Of a DNA stretch of 64,000 bases, positions 8,065 to 18,300 are shown one piece after another. The notes beneath the pieces were generated by a model. That model did no database searches. It was not told the DNA's origin and worked only from the letters and a program-made list of their open reading frames with translations. How positions within the stretch are numbered: position 1 is the stretch's first letter; each line of letters begins with the position of its first letter. The position numbers and the translations under genes are program-made. Source of the stretch: Gemmatimonadales bacterium (GTDB taxonomy: Bacteria; Gemmatimonadota; Gemmatimonadetes; Gemmatimonadales; GWC2-71-9); the NCBI GenBank assembly GCA_041390145.1, contig JAWKQM010000003.1:1-64000 (forward strand). Direction: 5' to 3'.

Positions 8065-9189
8065 CTATTCCCGACTGAATCGCACGAACCGGGGATAGTA
8101 AATCGTTGAATCCCCGACGAGGCTGTCGAAGTCGGCAGAGGTGTTCGTGGAATAGGACAGGACGAGGTCGGCACCGGCAAGGTGCGGGTGCGCCTTTCCC
8201 TGGTAGATCATGATCCGTGGCGTATCGTACTCCGGCGGTCGATAGAGCGTGTCGGGGTTGGACCAGGGACCGGTCAGTTTCGGGGCGGAGCGCACCACCA
8301 GGACAGCAGGACCGAATCCCACCGACTGCACCTCAAGATAGCATCCGCTGATGTCGTCCCGATGGACGGTCAACTCGGTCGCGCCATTGCGCATCACGGG
8401 TGCGGGCTCGCGTTCCGACACGCCATCCGCAATCCATGTCCCATCCGCGGCCAGCCACGCCATGTCGCGAAGGTTGCCTTCGTAGGCGCTCGTGTCCGGC
8501 CATCGCACGAGATAGACATCGCCGCCGCGTGGTTCACGGGAGCTGTAGGCGTAGAGGTACCCGTCTTCGGCGAGCACGCTCGCGGAGCCGACGATGGCCT
8601 GGAGCTCGTTCTTCGGCGTGTCGAGCCAGGAGACGTCCCACTTCGATGGCTCCGCGTCGGGATTGGCGATCAAGACCGCCCGCCAGTCGGCGACCTCGAA
8701 GCCCAGCCCGGTCGGGATGCCATGGACCTCCATCAGGAAGAGCAGCAGTCGATCCCGGATGCGGATGCCGTGTCCCGGCCAGTACCGTACCTCGCCGCTG
8801 TCCGGAAAGTAGGCGATCGGAACTCCCTGGAGATCGGTGCCCCAGTAATACCGGATGGTGGCGCCAGCGGGGTCATACCCCTGCTGGATAGCGACGGTGT
8901 TGCTCACCATCCTCGTCGCCGGATTCCGCCGAGCGCCCGTTGCGTCAGGATCGATGAACGTATCGCCGAAGAGCCAGAGCACGCGTCCTGCGCCCAGGTC
9001 AACGGAGTAGGCACCGTCTGCTCCGACCCAGTTGGGGTCGCCGCGGAAGAGCTGGTCGGCTGATTCCCATGCCTCGGCCTGAAACGCGGGAGGGCAGGCG
9101 GGTGGCCTCGCGTCATCGCACGCGATCGTGCACGCAGCGAGGACGACGACGGGCCGCGCGAGCTCTAGCAGGGGGTATCCCGAAGGCAC
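8065..9189 (-). CDS. DUF4185/DUF5005-like lipoprotein, predicted beta-propeller
   Basis: The 374-aa exported protein has a lipobox-like sequence (VVLAAC, Cys20), so it is probably a lipoprotein. The body contains repeated blade-like motifs (VLWLFGDTFIDP, LLLFLMEVHG, YLYAYSSREPRGGDVYLVRW, KAHPHLAGADLVLSYSTN). These match the DUF4185/DUF5005 group, distant relatives of five-bladed glycoside hydrolases. Carbohydrate binding or hydrolysis is possible, but no catalytic set was identified. The start is a GTG at 9189 without a clear Shine-Dalgarno, so the N-terminus is uncertain. It ends 20 bases before the GNAT gene, on the same strand. Confidence 0.75.
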   Translation of the reverse strand: MPSGYPLLELARPVVVLAACTIACDDARPPACPPAFQAEAWESADQLFRGDPNWVGADGAYSVDLGAGRVLWLFGDTFIDPDATGARRNPATRMVSNTVAIQQGYDPAGATIRYYWGTDLQGVPIAYFPDSGEVRYWPGHGIRIRDRLLLFLMEVHGIPTGLGFEVADWRAVLIANPDAEPSKWDVSWLDTPKNELQAIVGSASVLAEDGYLYAYSSREPRGGDVYLVRWPDTSAYEGNLRDMAWLAADGTWIADGVSEREPAPVMRNGATELTVHRDDISGCYLEVQSVGFGPAVLVVRSAPKLTGPWSNPDTLYRPPEYDTPRIMIYQGKAHPHLAGADLVLSYSTNTSADFDSLVGDSTIYYPRFVRFSRE

Positions 9190-9244
9190 AGGTCAGTCAT
9201 CGGTGCACCTGGGTGGGGAGGCCGAGAGGGCGTCTCAGCCCGCG

Positions 9245-9949
9245 CTATTCGTCAGGAGATGGCAACCTACCGGTGGGTGGCGACTTCGCCAGCATCGTCA
9301 GCCTTGCCGCCACCCCCTCCATCTGGCGGGCGCGGTTCTGGGCCCAGCGGGGGAGACGGAGGGCGCCCACCATGAAGAGGACTCCGCCGGCGAGTACGAG
9401 GGGGAGCAGCTGTTGGATCGCTTCGCCAAGCCCGCCCTCAGATACCAGGACCACCGCCGGTCCCAAGGCAATGCCCAAGAGCGCCAATCCACTGAGCATC
9501 AATCCTCGGGCATTGCCGTTCACGGTGCGCAGCCGGAGTCGGTCACCGCTTGGGGTCGGTTCGAGGAGCGCCTGGAGATTGCCGTTGGTCCACTGCCGGA
9601 GGGAGCCATCCCGGCGGACATGTCCGCGGGCGTGAAAGGTCTCCCGCAGGTCCACTACGAGCTGGTCCCACTCCTCGTCGGTCAGCCGCCGCCCGAGCTC
9701 CACGGTCCTGCCAACGCCGAGGGGAAGGCCGAGGAACCGCCGGCCCGCCGGCAGTCCAGCTCGGTCAAGCCCCTGCGCCGCCTGTGCCACCAGTTCCATT
9801 GGGATTCCGACCTCGCGGCCGATCTCCTGCAGGTCGGCCAGAGTCATCCCCTCGCCCGATGGCAACTGCCGCCGGGCGGTCTGCTGTGCCTCGGCGGCCC
9901 GCTTGAAGATTTCGGCGACTTCCTGTTCGTTGTAGCGGCGGTCAGTCAT
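9245..9949 (-). CDS. Hypothetical membrane protein with N-terminal helical module
   Basis: The 234-aa protein starts MTDRRYNEQEVAEIFKRAAEAQQ, a short helical module I have seen at the start of uncharacterised membrane proteins, then LADLQEIGREVGIPMELVAQAAQGL. Two hydrophobic segments follow near residues 150-200 (GLMLSGLALLGIALGPAVVLV and LLPLVLAGGVLFMVGAL). I do not assign a function. The start at 9949 is chosen over the longer frame to 10066 because the conserved-looking N-terminus begins there and because the extension would run under the divergent gene at 10049. The ~100-bp space between the two genes must hold both promoters. Confidence 0.7.
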   Translation of the reverse strand: MTDRRYNEQEVAEIFKRAAEAQQTARRQLPSGEGMTLADLQEIGREVGIPMELVAQAAQGLDRAGLPAGRRFLGLPLGVGRTVELGRRLTDEEWDQLVVDLRETFHARGHVRRDGSLRQWTNGNLQALLEPTPSGDRLRLRTVNGNARGLMLSGLALLGIALGPAVVLVSEGGLGEAIQQLLPLVLAGGVLFMVGALRLPRWAQNRARQMEGVAARLTMLAKSPPTGRLPSPDE

Positions 9950-10048
9950 TCGGTATAAGATGCCTCGCCCCTCGGGTCCGTGCAAACGGCGCCTCGGGGA
10001 TATACTGGGGGCAGGTTTGGACGGGCTATCAGGCCAGGGAGGCGACTC

Positions 10049-10315
10049 ATGCGGGGCAAGGCGCACGACGACGAGTATGGCGACGAGGAACCGGAGTGGG
10101 AGTCAGGGACGCTCTCCGAGCATCTCGACACTGACGCCGAGACCGAGATCGAGTGTCCCTATTGCGGCGAGATCGTCGAGATCGTCATCGACAAGGCCGG
10201 TGGGGCCACCCAGGACTATGTGCAGGACTGCGAGGTCTGTTGCCAGCCCTGGCAGGTCCATGTCAGCCTGGGAGTCGGTGGGGCCGTGGAGGTGCGGGTG
10301 GAGCGGGCGGGTTGA
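10049..10315 (+). CDS. CPXCG motif-containing small cysteine-rich protein
   Basis: This 88-aa acidic protein matches the Cys_rich_CPXG family: IECPYCGEIVEIVID, then about 20 residues, then QDCEVCCQPWQVHV. The paired CPYC and CEVC(C) motifs should bind one zinc ion in a ribbon. Function in the family is unknown. The start at 10049 is favoured by GGGAGG six bases upstream; the longer frame from 9980 lacks this. It converges on the following lipoprotein gene with two bases between stop codons. Confidence 0.85.
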   Translation: MRGKAHDDEYGDEEPEWESGTLSEHLDTDAETEIECPYCGEIVEIVIDKAGGATQDYVQDCEVCCQPWQVHVSLGVGGAVEVRVERAG

Positions 10316-10317
10316 GC

Positions 10318-10692
10318 TCAGCAGCAGCCGGCATATACGGCTGCCACGACAAACGGGATCAGGACGCCCACCCCGATGAGGATCAGCGTCTTGGACGTGC
10401 TCGCGATTCCAACCCGAATTGAATCAACTTCGCCGAGCGGAATTGAGACCCGGCAGTTGGTGCACGTTGCCTCTAACTTGAACGGAATCCCGCTGAGGGT
10501 ATCGGGGGTGATCTGCACGGCCCGGAGCCAGAGCACCTGATCGGCGGTCCATACCTTGTATTGCGTGTTGGGCGGAACCTCAACCGGCTCGACTCCCCGC
10601 GCAGACGACCAGGAGATGCACGCTGGAAGCGGTAACGTGAAGCCGAGCAGGAGCGCCGTCCGGGCGATTGCCATTTTCGAGTGATGCCGCAT
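10318..10692 (-). CDS. Hypothetical lipoprotein with C-terminal membrane segment
   Basis: The 124-aa protein has a signal sequence ending in a lipobox (TLPLPAC). A small soluble part follows (PPNTQYKVWTADQVLWLRAVQITPDTLSGIPF) that resembles prokaryotic proteins with short membrane-facing domains. The C-terminal hydrophobic stretch TLILIGVGVLIPFVVAAVYAGCC ends in a double cysteine. The start at 10692 is supported by GGAGG about eight bases upstream. I do not recognise a function. Confidence 0.7.
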   Translation of the reverse strand: MRHHSKMAIARTALLLGFTLPLPACISWSSARGVEPVEVPPNTQYKVWTADQVLWLRAVQITPDTLSGIPFKLEATCTNCRVSIPLGEVDSIRVGIASTSKTLILIGVGVLIPFVVAAVYAGCC

Positions 10693-10838
10693 CCACCCCC
10701 TCCGCGAGACCATCGGGGAATCGCCCCCCCCCACGGGGGCCGTCCCTCCAGAGCAGCCAACCGCGCCCTGATCACATTCACAAGCGGCGGGGCATCCACC
10801 GGGTCGTGGTCGTGCCCCTGGCCGGATGCTCCGTCATG

Positions 10839-12860
10839 CTACGGCCCCGCGGGCGCCGTCCACAGATTGTCCGCCCGGTCCACTTCCGGATAGACGTGCG
10901 CCGGGTCGATCTCGATCTGGGTCAGGGCCGGGCTCGCCGGCGCGCGGAAGGCCCAGGTGGCGTTGTCCCCCCGGAACCAGGTTTCCACCGGCAGCTTGAC
11001 CGAGCGCGTGGTGCCGTTGGCAAAGGTGATCTGCAGCGCCACCGGTGCCACCATGTCGCCGCGGTTGGACAGGAAGACCCGGACCAGGTCCTGGCCGTTG
11101 GTGGTCGTGACCTTGACCGAATCGATCGCCTGATCGAGGTGGTCGGTCCGGTAGAACCAGCTCCGCCAGAACCAGCTCAGGTCCTCGCCCAGCCCGTCGT
11201 TCATCGAGCGGAAGAAGTCGGCAGGCGTCGGGTGCTTGAAGGCCCACCGGCGGGTGTACTCGGCAAACGCCTCGTCGAAGGCCGTCGAATCCACCACCTG
11301 ATCCCGCAGGAAATGGAGTCCCACCGCCGGCCGTCCATAGGCATTCCATCCACTCATCAGTCCGTTCGGCTCGCGATCCTGCGGCACCATGATCGGTTCT
11401 TCGGGGCCGCGCCGGGCCAGGAACTGCTGCCAGGATCCCATGTAGCCGAACTCCAGCGACTTCACGCGGGTGGTGTCATCGGGATAGCGGTCGCGGAAGC
11501 TGAAGTAGTCGATGAAGGTGTTGAATCCCTCGTCCATCCACGGGTAGAGCCGCTCGTTTGAGCCGACGATCATCGGGTACCACTCATGCCCCTGCTCGTG
11601 GGCAATCGTGTAGTACAGCTCCTTCGGGCTGTCGGCGTCGTCGAAGGTCATCATCGGATATTCCATCCCGCCCACCGGCCCCTGGGCACTTACCGCGCTC
11701 GGATAGGGGTAGTGGAACCAGCGGGAGTGCAGCATCACCGAATGCCGCGTCATGTCGGCCGCGTCCTGCCAGGTGTCGAGCTGCGAGGGCGGATAGAAGG
11801 CCTGCATCAGGATGCCGCTCCAGCTGCTGGCGTCCCACAGGTAATTTGGCGCCGTGGCCCACGCGAAGTCGCGCACGTTGTCCGCGTGCCAGCGCCAGGT
11901 GCGCGTGGCACCAACGCGTGCCGGCAGCAGCGCCGCCGTGCCGACTTCGTCGGGACGGATGATGCGGACAATCGTGTCGGACTTGGCCGCTGCGGCCAGC
12001 CGCGTCCGCAACATGGCGGGCAGGACTTCGGTCGGATTCTGGAGCAGGCCGGTGGCCGTCACGGTGAATCCGGCGGGCATGGTGATGGCCACGTCGAAGT
12101 TGCCGTATTCCAGGTAGAACTCACCGCTCCCGATGTACTGGTCGGTGTTCCATCCCCGGACATCGTCATAGACCGCCATGCGCGGGTACCACTGCGCGAC
12201 CTGGTAGAGCCAGCCCAGGTCGCCCTGCTTGGTGCGGCCGGTGCGGCCCTGCCGTGGGATCTGGTGATGCCAGGCGATATCGAGGCGTACCACCCCCTTC
12301 GGGGGGAGGGGCCGATCCAGGTTGACCCGCATCATCGTGCTGTTCATGCGATACGTGAGCGGCGCCTTCGTGGTCCTGGCGGCAGGCCCGCGCACCACAT
12401 TGAGTCGCTCGATGGTGGCGCCCGCCTGGAATCCCGCTTCCTGGCGTGCATTGGGGTTGGCCAGCGGCGCCATCCGGCCGTCCGGGGCGCCGATGTTCAT
12501 GTCCACCTGCATCCAGATGTACCGCAGGGTGTCGGGCGAGTTGTTGGTGTAGGTCAGCGTCTCCTCGCCATGGATCGTATGGGTCGCGGTATCGAGCGAA
12601 ACCCGGATGTTGTAGTCGGCCCGCTGCTGCCAGTAGGACGGCCCCGGCACGCCGGACGCGGTGCGGTAGACATTCACCGGCCCAAGGTCGAGTTGGCGGA
12701 ATGGAGAGGTGTCCGCGGTGCTGGGCGGCACTGGCGGCGGGGCGTCAGATGTGGATGGTTGCTGCGCGGCCGCGGCGGTCGACCAGAGCAGGGTGGCGCA
12801 GAGGAGGAGCTGGAGCGGCCGGCGGCCGGCGCCAGAAAGAGAAGCGTGGAGGATGGACAT
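10839..12860 (-). CDS. M1 family metallopeptidase, exported
   Basis: The 673-aa zinc aminopeptidase of the M1 (gluzincin) family has an N-terminal signal peptide (LLLCATLLWSTAAAAQ). The exopeptidase-recognition motif appears as GGMEYPM at 397-403. The zinc site is H421-E422-Q-G-H425, with E444 18 residues later in WMDEGFNTF. The N-terminal beta-sandwich has the usual IHGEETLTYTNNS start. It probably trims peptides in the periplasm. GAGGT sits six bases before the ATG. It is upstream of, and on the opposite strand to, the large surface-protein cluster. Family assignment is firm; the substrate is unknown. Confidence 0.93.
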   Translation of the reverse strand: MSILHASLSGAGRRPLQLLLCATLLWSTAAAAQQPSTSDAPPPVPPSTADTSPFRQLDLGPVNVYRTASGVPGPSYWQQRADYNIRVSLDTATHTIHGEETLTYTNNSPDTLRYIWMQVDMNIGAPDGRMAPLANPNARQEAGFQAGATIERLNVVRGPAARTTKAPLTYRMNSTMMRVNLDRPLPPKGVVRLDIAWHHQIPRQGRTGRTKQGDLGWLYQVAQWYPRMAVYDDVRGWNTDQYIGSGEFYLEYGNFDVAITMPAGFTVTATGLLQNPTEVLPAMLRTRLAAAAKSDTIVRIIRPDEVGTAALLPARVGATRTWRWHADNVRDFAWATAPNYLWDASSWSGILMQAFYPPSQLDTWQDAADMTRHSVMLHSRWFHYPYPSAVSAQGPVGGMEYPMMTFDDADSPKELYYTIAHEQGHEWYPMIVGSNERLYPWMDEGFNTFIDYFSFRDRYPDDTTRVKSLEFGYMGSWQQFLARRGPEEPIMVPQDREPNGLMSGWNAYGRPAVGLHFLRDQVVDSTAFDEAFAEYTRRWAFKHPTPADFFRSMNDGLGEDLSWFWRSWFYRTDHLDQAIDSVKVTTTNGQDLVRVFLSNRGDMVAPVALQITFANGTTRSVKLPVETWFRGDNATWAFRAPASPALTQIEIDPAHVYPEVDRADNLWTAPAGP

Positions 12861-12939
12861 GCTCTACCTCGTCGAGAGTACCGTGGCTGTTTCGGCCAGT
12901 GTTTCGTCATGGAAGCTAGTCAATCGCGTGCTGGCTGCG

Positions 12940-13155
12940 TCACTCCTCGAGTAGTTCCCGGGCCCGCTCGAGTTCGGGGCTCGGTACCGAGAGCCGGATG
13001 GCCCGTGGCACCGCCCCCTGGAACGACGGCCCGAACACCCCCGCCTGGTCGTTCTGCCGGAGTACCGGGATGCCGGCGCTCTCCAGCTGCGCCTGCACGA
13101 TGTCGGCCTCGAGGCCGGTGCTGTACGAGCCGATCTGGATCCACTTCGCTTCCAT
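12940..13155 (-). CDS. DUF2007 domain-containing protein
   Basis: The 71-aa protein MEAKWIQIGSYSTGLEADIVQ... matches the DUF2007 (putative signal-transducing, PII-like fold) family: a beta strand, AEADIVQAQLESAGIPV-type helix, and RLSVPSPELERARELL at the end. GGGGA lies six bases upstream of the ATG at 13155, so the longer open frame to 13275 is not used. It is next to the M1 peptidase gene on the same strand (79-bp gap). The function of the family is unknown. Confidence 0.82.
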   Translation of the reverse strand: MEAKWIQIGSYSTGLEADIVQAQLESAGIPVLRQNDQAGVFGPSFQGAVPRAIRLSVPSPELERARELLEE

Positions 13156-13426
13156 GTCGGTTCCCCGGGTGAGTGTGTGTTCCCGCTTGAAGATGATCCC
13201 CTTTCGCGCAATTCCAAACCCGCCTCGGGCGGCTCCCCGGTGCCGCCGAGAAAATCCCGGTGGACAGCACCACAATTCCGCCTCCCTCCCCGATACCAGC
13301 CCCGCTACCGCATAACGCCAGATGGATTCCTGCCGGATCAGGCAAATTGCTGCACTTCACAAAGCTAAGTCATGATAAGACAGTCACATAGCCAACTGCA
13401 CTTTGTGGTACAAGGGGTGCTCTCCA
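13156..13426. other. Intergenic region between divergent genes
   Basis: There is no convincing gene here. The right half (about 13340-13470) is clearly more AT-rich than the surroundings and holds short inverted elements, such as the CTCTCC/GGGGAG pair around 13420-13434. It should contain the promoters of the DUF2007 gene and, at its right end, of the surface-protein cluster. No known riboswitch pattern was recognised. Confidence 0.5.
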
Positions 13427-13455
13427 TTGGGGAGTCTCGTGTGTCAAAATAATAG
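13427..13455 (+). promoter_or_regulatory. Candidate sigma70-type promoter of the DUF11 surface cluster
   Basis: TTGGGG (13427-13432), a 17-bp spacer and TAATAG (13450-13455) lie about 70 bases before the first gene of the cluster, within the AT-rich island. The -35 match is partial, so this is a candidate only. Confidence 0.4.
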
Positions 13456-13524
13456 TCAGTTTGTCGTGTGGCCCAAGGGGGCCTCCGGCCGGCTCTACAA
13501 ACCGCTCGATCGAGGAGAAGCATC

Positions 13525-14064
13525 ATGAACCGCAGGATTGGCTGGATTCACCTGTTCACACTCGTGGCCGCACTGGTGTTGCCGGGCCGCGTGCTCGCCC
13601 AGGCGGCGACCGCCCCGCAACCGCTGGTCATGACCGCCACGAACCTCATGGCCGGCGACCAGCGACACAAAGACGTCGCGCAGAATGGCGGGGACCAGAA
13701 CGCCCTCATGGCCGGCGATGTGGTCCGCTACCGGCTGGTGTTCACCAACCTGAACGCCGACTCCCTCCGGAACGTCCAGTTCACCAACCCGATTCCCGGC
13801 GGGCTGCGCTATGTGGCGGCCTCCGCCGGCGCCGACCGGAGCGACGTGACGATCGATTTCTCGATCGACGGCGGCAAGACCTGGTCGGCGCAGCCGATGA
13901 TCGAAGTGATCGTGGACGGGAAGCCGGTGCGCAAGCCGGCGCCGGTGTCGCAGTACACCACCATCCGCTGGACCGTCGGCGGCTGGGTGCAGTCGAAGTC
14001 GCAGGTGACCGCGGAGTACAAGGCTGAACTGCCGGCGCCCTCGGGCGCTCCGGCTGAGCGATAG
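13525..14064 (+). CDS. Exported DUF11-like domain protein
   Basis: The 179-aa protein has a signal peptide (IHLFTLVAALVLPGRVLAQ) and one conserved-repeat (DUF11-type) Ig-like domain: GDVVRYRLVFTNLNADSLRNVQFTNPIPGGLRYV, followed by DFSIDGGKTWS. DUF11 domains are beta-sandwich modules of secreted and surface proteins. The start at 13525 has GAGGAGAAG just upstream. It is the first gene of a four-gene plus-strand cluster of exported proteins (next start 60 bp downstream) and may be a small secreted partner of the giant barrel protein. No catalytic motif is seen. Confidence 0.85.
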   Translation: MNRRIGWIHLFTLVAALVLPGRVLAQAATAPQPLVMTATNLMAGDQRHKDVAQNGGDQNALMAGDVVRYRLVFTNLNADSLRNVQFTNPIPGGLRYVAASAGADRSDVTIDFSIDGGKTWSAQPMIEVIVDGKPVRKPAPVSQYTTIRWTVGGWVQSKSQVTAEYKAELPAPSGAPAER

Positions 14065-14124
14065 ATGCACGCCGAAGGAGCGTTTTCGAAGTCACACCTT
14101 ACCACCCACAAGGAGTCGAACACC

Positions 14125-15360
14125 ATGCGCCGCACACCCTTCATCCAGAGGACCCTGTCGGTCCTCACCGGCCTGCTGTTGGCCGTCGCGGTTTCCGGGC
14201 TGTACGCCCAGAGCCCGACGCCCGAGGGCACGGTCATCACCAACACCTCGACGGTGACGTACACCGACGCCAACGGCAACAGCTATACGCCGGTGACGGC
14301 GTCCGTCTCCGTCACCGTCGGATTCGTGGCTGGCGTCGACCTGACCGGCGTCGCCTCGGTGAGCCCCGCCTCGCCGAGCACCGCCGACACGCTGTTGTTC
14401 ACCTACCAGAACATCGGCAACGGCAACGACAGCATCTCGGTCAGCGACGTGAACTCTGATGCCGGGACGATGGTCATCACCGGCTACCGAGTGAACGGGA
14501 CGACCTACGCCGACCTGACGACGCTGAACGCGGCGCTCGCCTCGATCCTCGTGGCCCAGAACGGCACGCTGGCCATCCGGGTGATCTACAACGTGCCGGC
14601 CGGCCGCGGTGGCCTGCCGTCCAACTACACGATGACCGCTGCCTCACGACGGACCCCCTCAGTGACTGATGCGGCCACCACCATCGTTTCCCCGAACCTC
14701 TCGGCGGCCGTGAACGTCACGCCGGACGGAGCGCAGAACCTGCAGCAGCTGCCCAGCAATGCGACGAACTACACCTTCACCTTCACCGTCCAGAACGCCG
14801 GCAACGGCCCGGACAACTTCAACCTCGTCGCGTCACACCCCGGCACCGCGATTTCCATCGTCTCGGTGAACGGCACCGCCGGCAGCAGTGCGCTGCTCAG
14901 CGGCCTCGCTTCCGCAACGTCGCAGACGGTCGCCGTGGTCTACACGGTGCTGAACGTGGCGGCCGGCAGCAAGGACTCCCTGTTCCTGACCGCGACATCC
15001 GTCGGCAACAACACGGTCTCGGACAACGGCTTTGCCGACCTCACCGTCATCATGCCCAGCCTCACGATGGCGAAGGAGGCGTATCGCAATGACAAGCTGA
15101 CCCTCATCACCGGGTCCGACCGCGTGCTGCCCGGTGAATTCATCCAGTACAAGATCACCGTCACCAACACGGGAACTGCCCCGTCTTCGGTGGTCCAGAT
15201 CACGGACCCCCTCCCTGTGCAGCTCACCTACGATAGCGCGACCGGTGACGCGGCCGGCTGGACCTTCAGCAACGCGGGCAACAACGTGACCGCCGACCTG
15301 ACGGGCACGCTGGCTGCCGGTGCAAGCAGGTTCATCTGGGTTCGTGCCCAGGTGAAGTGA
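14125..15360 (+). CDS. Exported DUF11 repeat protein
   Basis: The 411-aa protein has a signal peptide (LTGLLLAVAVSGLYAQ) and a Thr/Ser/Asn-rich beta-sandwich body. One domain begins VITNTSTVTYTDANGNSY, a middle part has FTYQNIGNGNDS and FTVQNAGNGPDNF, and a C-terminal DUF11 unit has PGEFIQYKITVTNTGTAPSSVVQITDPLPVQLTYDSATGDAAGW. AGGAG lies nine bases before the ATG. It is followed 18 bases later by the 2100-aa gene, so they are probably cotranscribed. The protein probably sits on or outside the outer membrane; nothing in it indicates enzymatic activity. Confidence 0.85.
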   Translation: MRRTPFIQRTLSVLTGLLLAVAVSGLYAQSPTPEGTVITNTSTVTYTDANGNSYTPVTASVSVTVGFVAGVDLTGVASVSPASPSTADTLLFTYQNIGNGNDSISVSDVNSDAGTMVITGYRVNGTTYADLTTLNAALASILVAQNGTLAIRVIYNVPAGRGGLPSNYTMTAASRRTPSVTDAATTIVSPNLSAAVNVTPDGAQNLQQLPSNATNYTFTFTVQNAGNGPDNFNLVASHPGTAISIVSVNGTAGSSALLSGLASATSQTVAVVYTVLNVAAGSKDSLFLTATSVGNNTVSDNGFADLTVIMPSLTMAKEAYRNDKLTLITGSDRVLPGEFIQYKITVTNTGTAPSSVVQITDPLPVQLTYDSATGDAAGWTFSNAGNNVTADLTGTLAAGASRFIWVRAQVK

Positions 15361-15378
15361 GCGGACTGAACCGCTCGC

Positions 15379-18300
15379 ATGAAGTTCGTTAACGCGGCGC
15401 ATACGGCGACAGGCCGTTCGAGGCTCCATCCTGCCCAGTGGGCAGGGTGGGGTCTTGGCGTGCTTGCCCTGTTCGTGTCCGTCGCCAACCTGCGCGCCCA
15501 GGCCCTGCCGGCTGGGACCCAGATTTCGAATGTCGCGCAGGTGTCCTGGCAGGATGAAAACGGGCTGGCCTTCACGGCCGGCTCGAACATGGTGGTGCTG
15601 ACCGTTGGCCAGGTTGCGGGCGTCGATGTCGAGCCGCCCCGCGCGTCGGTCAGCGATCCCGGCGCGACCGTGTGGTTTGCGCACACGCTGCAAAACATCG
15701 GCAACGGGACCGACAGCTTCACCGTTGCCGCGCGCTCCAGCGCTGGCTGGCCGCTCCGCGTCTACCAGGACGCCAACGGCAATGGAGCGCTCGATGCAGG
15801 GGAACAGCCCGTGGTGGGGCCGATCTCGCTGGTGGCGGGCGCCACCGCGAACCTGCTTCTCGCCGTGGATGTCCCCGCCGTGGCGACGGTCCGCGGCACC
15901 CTGGACACCCTCTGGCTCAGTGGTACCTCCCAGTTCGACGCTGCCGTCAGCGACAGCGTCGCCGATCAACTCCAGATCCGGGATGTCGGCATTGCGGTGT
16001 CGCTGGCGAAGTCGGTCGACCGGCCGACCGCGTCTCCGGGCGACATCCTGTCCTATACTATTGCGTACCAGGCGACCGGTCCCGATTCGGCCTCCAATGT
16101 CCGGATTGCCGACCAGATCCCGGCCGGGACCGTCTACCTGCCGGGCTCGCTCCGCCTGAACGGAGCGCCTCTCACCGACGCCGCCGGCGACGACGCGGGC
16201 ACCTTCGACGCCCTCAACAATGTCGCGGTGTTCTCCCTGGCCACCGTCGCCGGGGGCTCCAGCGGTACGGTGAACTTCCAGGTCCGTGTCGGGCAGCAGG
16301 CCGTCACCAACACCGCCAGCGCCACCTACCAGACCGTGGCGGGCACTGACTCGGTGGCCTCCAACGCGGTGCAGACCGCCGTGGTTGCCCCGGAGGTGAG
16401 CCTGGTGAAGTCGCTCATCGGGCCGTCGACGGCCGGCATTGGCGACGCCGTGCAGTACCAGATGACCTGGCGCAACGCCTCGCCGACCGCGGTGGTGTCC
16501 GGCGCCGTGGTCACCGATACGATTCCGACCGGACTCGACTACGTCTCGTCCCTGCCGGCTGCCGTCCTCTCGGGGCGGGTGCTGCAGTGGTCGCTGGGCG
16601 ACCTCGCCGCCGGCAGCACGGGGCAGATTCAGCTGACGCTGGCCGTGGCCGCGACGGTCACCGATACCCAGCGGGTCAGCAACACCGCTGTGCTCACTTC
16701 GGGCAACGCCCCGGAGCAGAGCTCCACCGCCTCTGAAGTCCTGCTCGTCGGGCCCGCCTCGCGGGAACTCTCCCTCACCAAGACCGCGGATGTCGTCGAG
16801 GTGAGCCTCGGCGAGACGGCGCCCTTCACCCTGGTGGTGGGCAACCGGGGCGTCGTCGACCTGTCGGACATCCAGATCCACGACCGACTGCCCGAAGGCA
16901 CCCGGTATGCCAAGGGCACCGCCACCGGGGTGGACTCGGTGCAGTCGAGCGGGCGGGACCTCACCTTCTTCATCGCCGGTCCGTTGGCGCCCGGTGCCGA
17001 ACACTCGGTGCACTACGCGGTCGCCGTCGTCTCGGCGTCGTCGACCACGCTGGAGAACACGGCGTTCGCCGTCGCGGGCGGAGTGACACGCTCCGCCAAC
17101 GCGGTCGCCTCGCTCCAGGTCAACCGCTCCTGGGCCATGCAGGACCGCGCCGTGATCGGCAAGGTCTGGGTGGACGCAAACAACAACGGGATTCAGGACG
17201 TTGGTGAGGGCGGGATGCCGGGCGTGGACGTGTGGACGGAGGACGGCGATATCGCCACCACCGATACGGATGGCCGCTTCTCGTTCCGCAACATGCAGCC
17301 CGGCACCCAGCACGCGTTCCGGCCCGATCTCGCCACCGTCCCCCCCGGCTACCAGTTGGCGGACTCGGGCGTGGAGCGCTTGATCGTCACCCGCGACGCC
17401 ACTGGCTGGACCACGCCCCGGGTGGATTTCCGCCTCGTGCCGAACGCCGCCCGCATGGCGGGAGTGCGGCTTCCCATCGGCTGGAGCCTGACGGCCCAGT
17501 CCATCGCGACACCCGTCGACACGGCCACCACCGCAACGAGGCTGCAGCAGCGCGACTCCGTCGCCGAGCACGGGTACCTGGACATCCCGCCGGTGGAGGT
17601 CCGGAACGTTGAGTTCGCCTCCAACAAGTCTGTGCTCTCGCCGGCGGCGATTGGCATGCTGGACACCCTTGCTCCCTGGTTCAACGCGAACCCGGAACTC
17701 TCGGTCATCCTCCGCGGGCATACCGACGCCGTCGGTTCCGTGGAACACAACCGCCAGCTTTCCGAGGAGCGCGCCAAGGCGGTCATGCAGCAATTGGTGG
17801 CGGCCGGTGTCGACCCCAGCCGTCTCATCCCGGTGGCGTTCGGCGCAACCAGCCCGGTGGCGGGCAACCAGACCGCCGAGGGTCGCGCGCGGAATCGCCG
17901 GGTCGAGCTGCGGATCGTCTATGCGACCCAGATCCGCGAGGTCGACGATCAGATCAAAGTGCTGAGCGCGGAGCCGCCGGCGGAATCGATGATGCTCGAG
18001 GTCGGCCTGCAGAACTCCTACGGGATGCCATTGTCCGACCTGAGCGTCACCTTCCCGGTTCCGCTCGACTCCGCCGAGCTGCTGATCAACGACTCCGTGG
18101 TGGGCCGCGCCGCCGGGGCGACGGTAGCGTTGCCGGCCATCCCGGCGCACGCCGCCTTCGCGCTCCGTGGCTGGAGCCGCCGACCGGACGCCGCCGCCTC
18201 CGCTGAACTCTCGCTGAATGGCAGTGCACTGAGCCGACTGGAGGTCGCCCTGGCTGACTCTGTCGTGCGGGTCACCGGCGTGACCGCTCCTGCCGTCACC

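Noticed and set aside
13371..13524. Possible riboswitch in the leader of the surface cluster
   Set aside because: The region has some pairing, but the conserved core of c-di-GMP or other known classes was not found. It is left as a leader with a candidate promoter.
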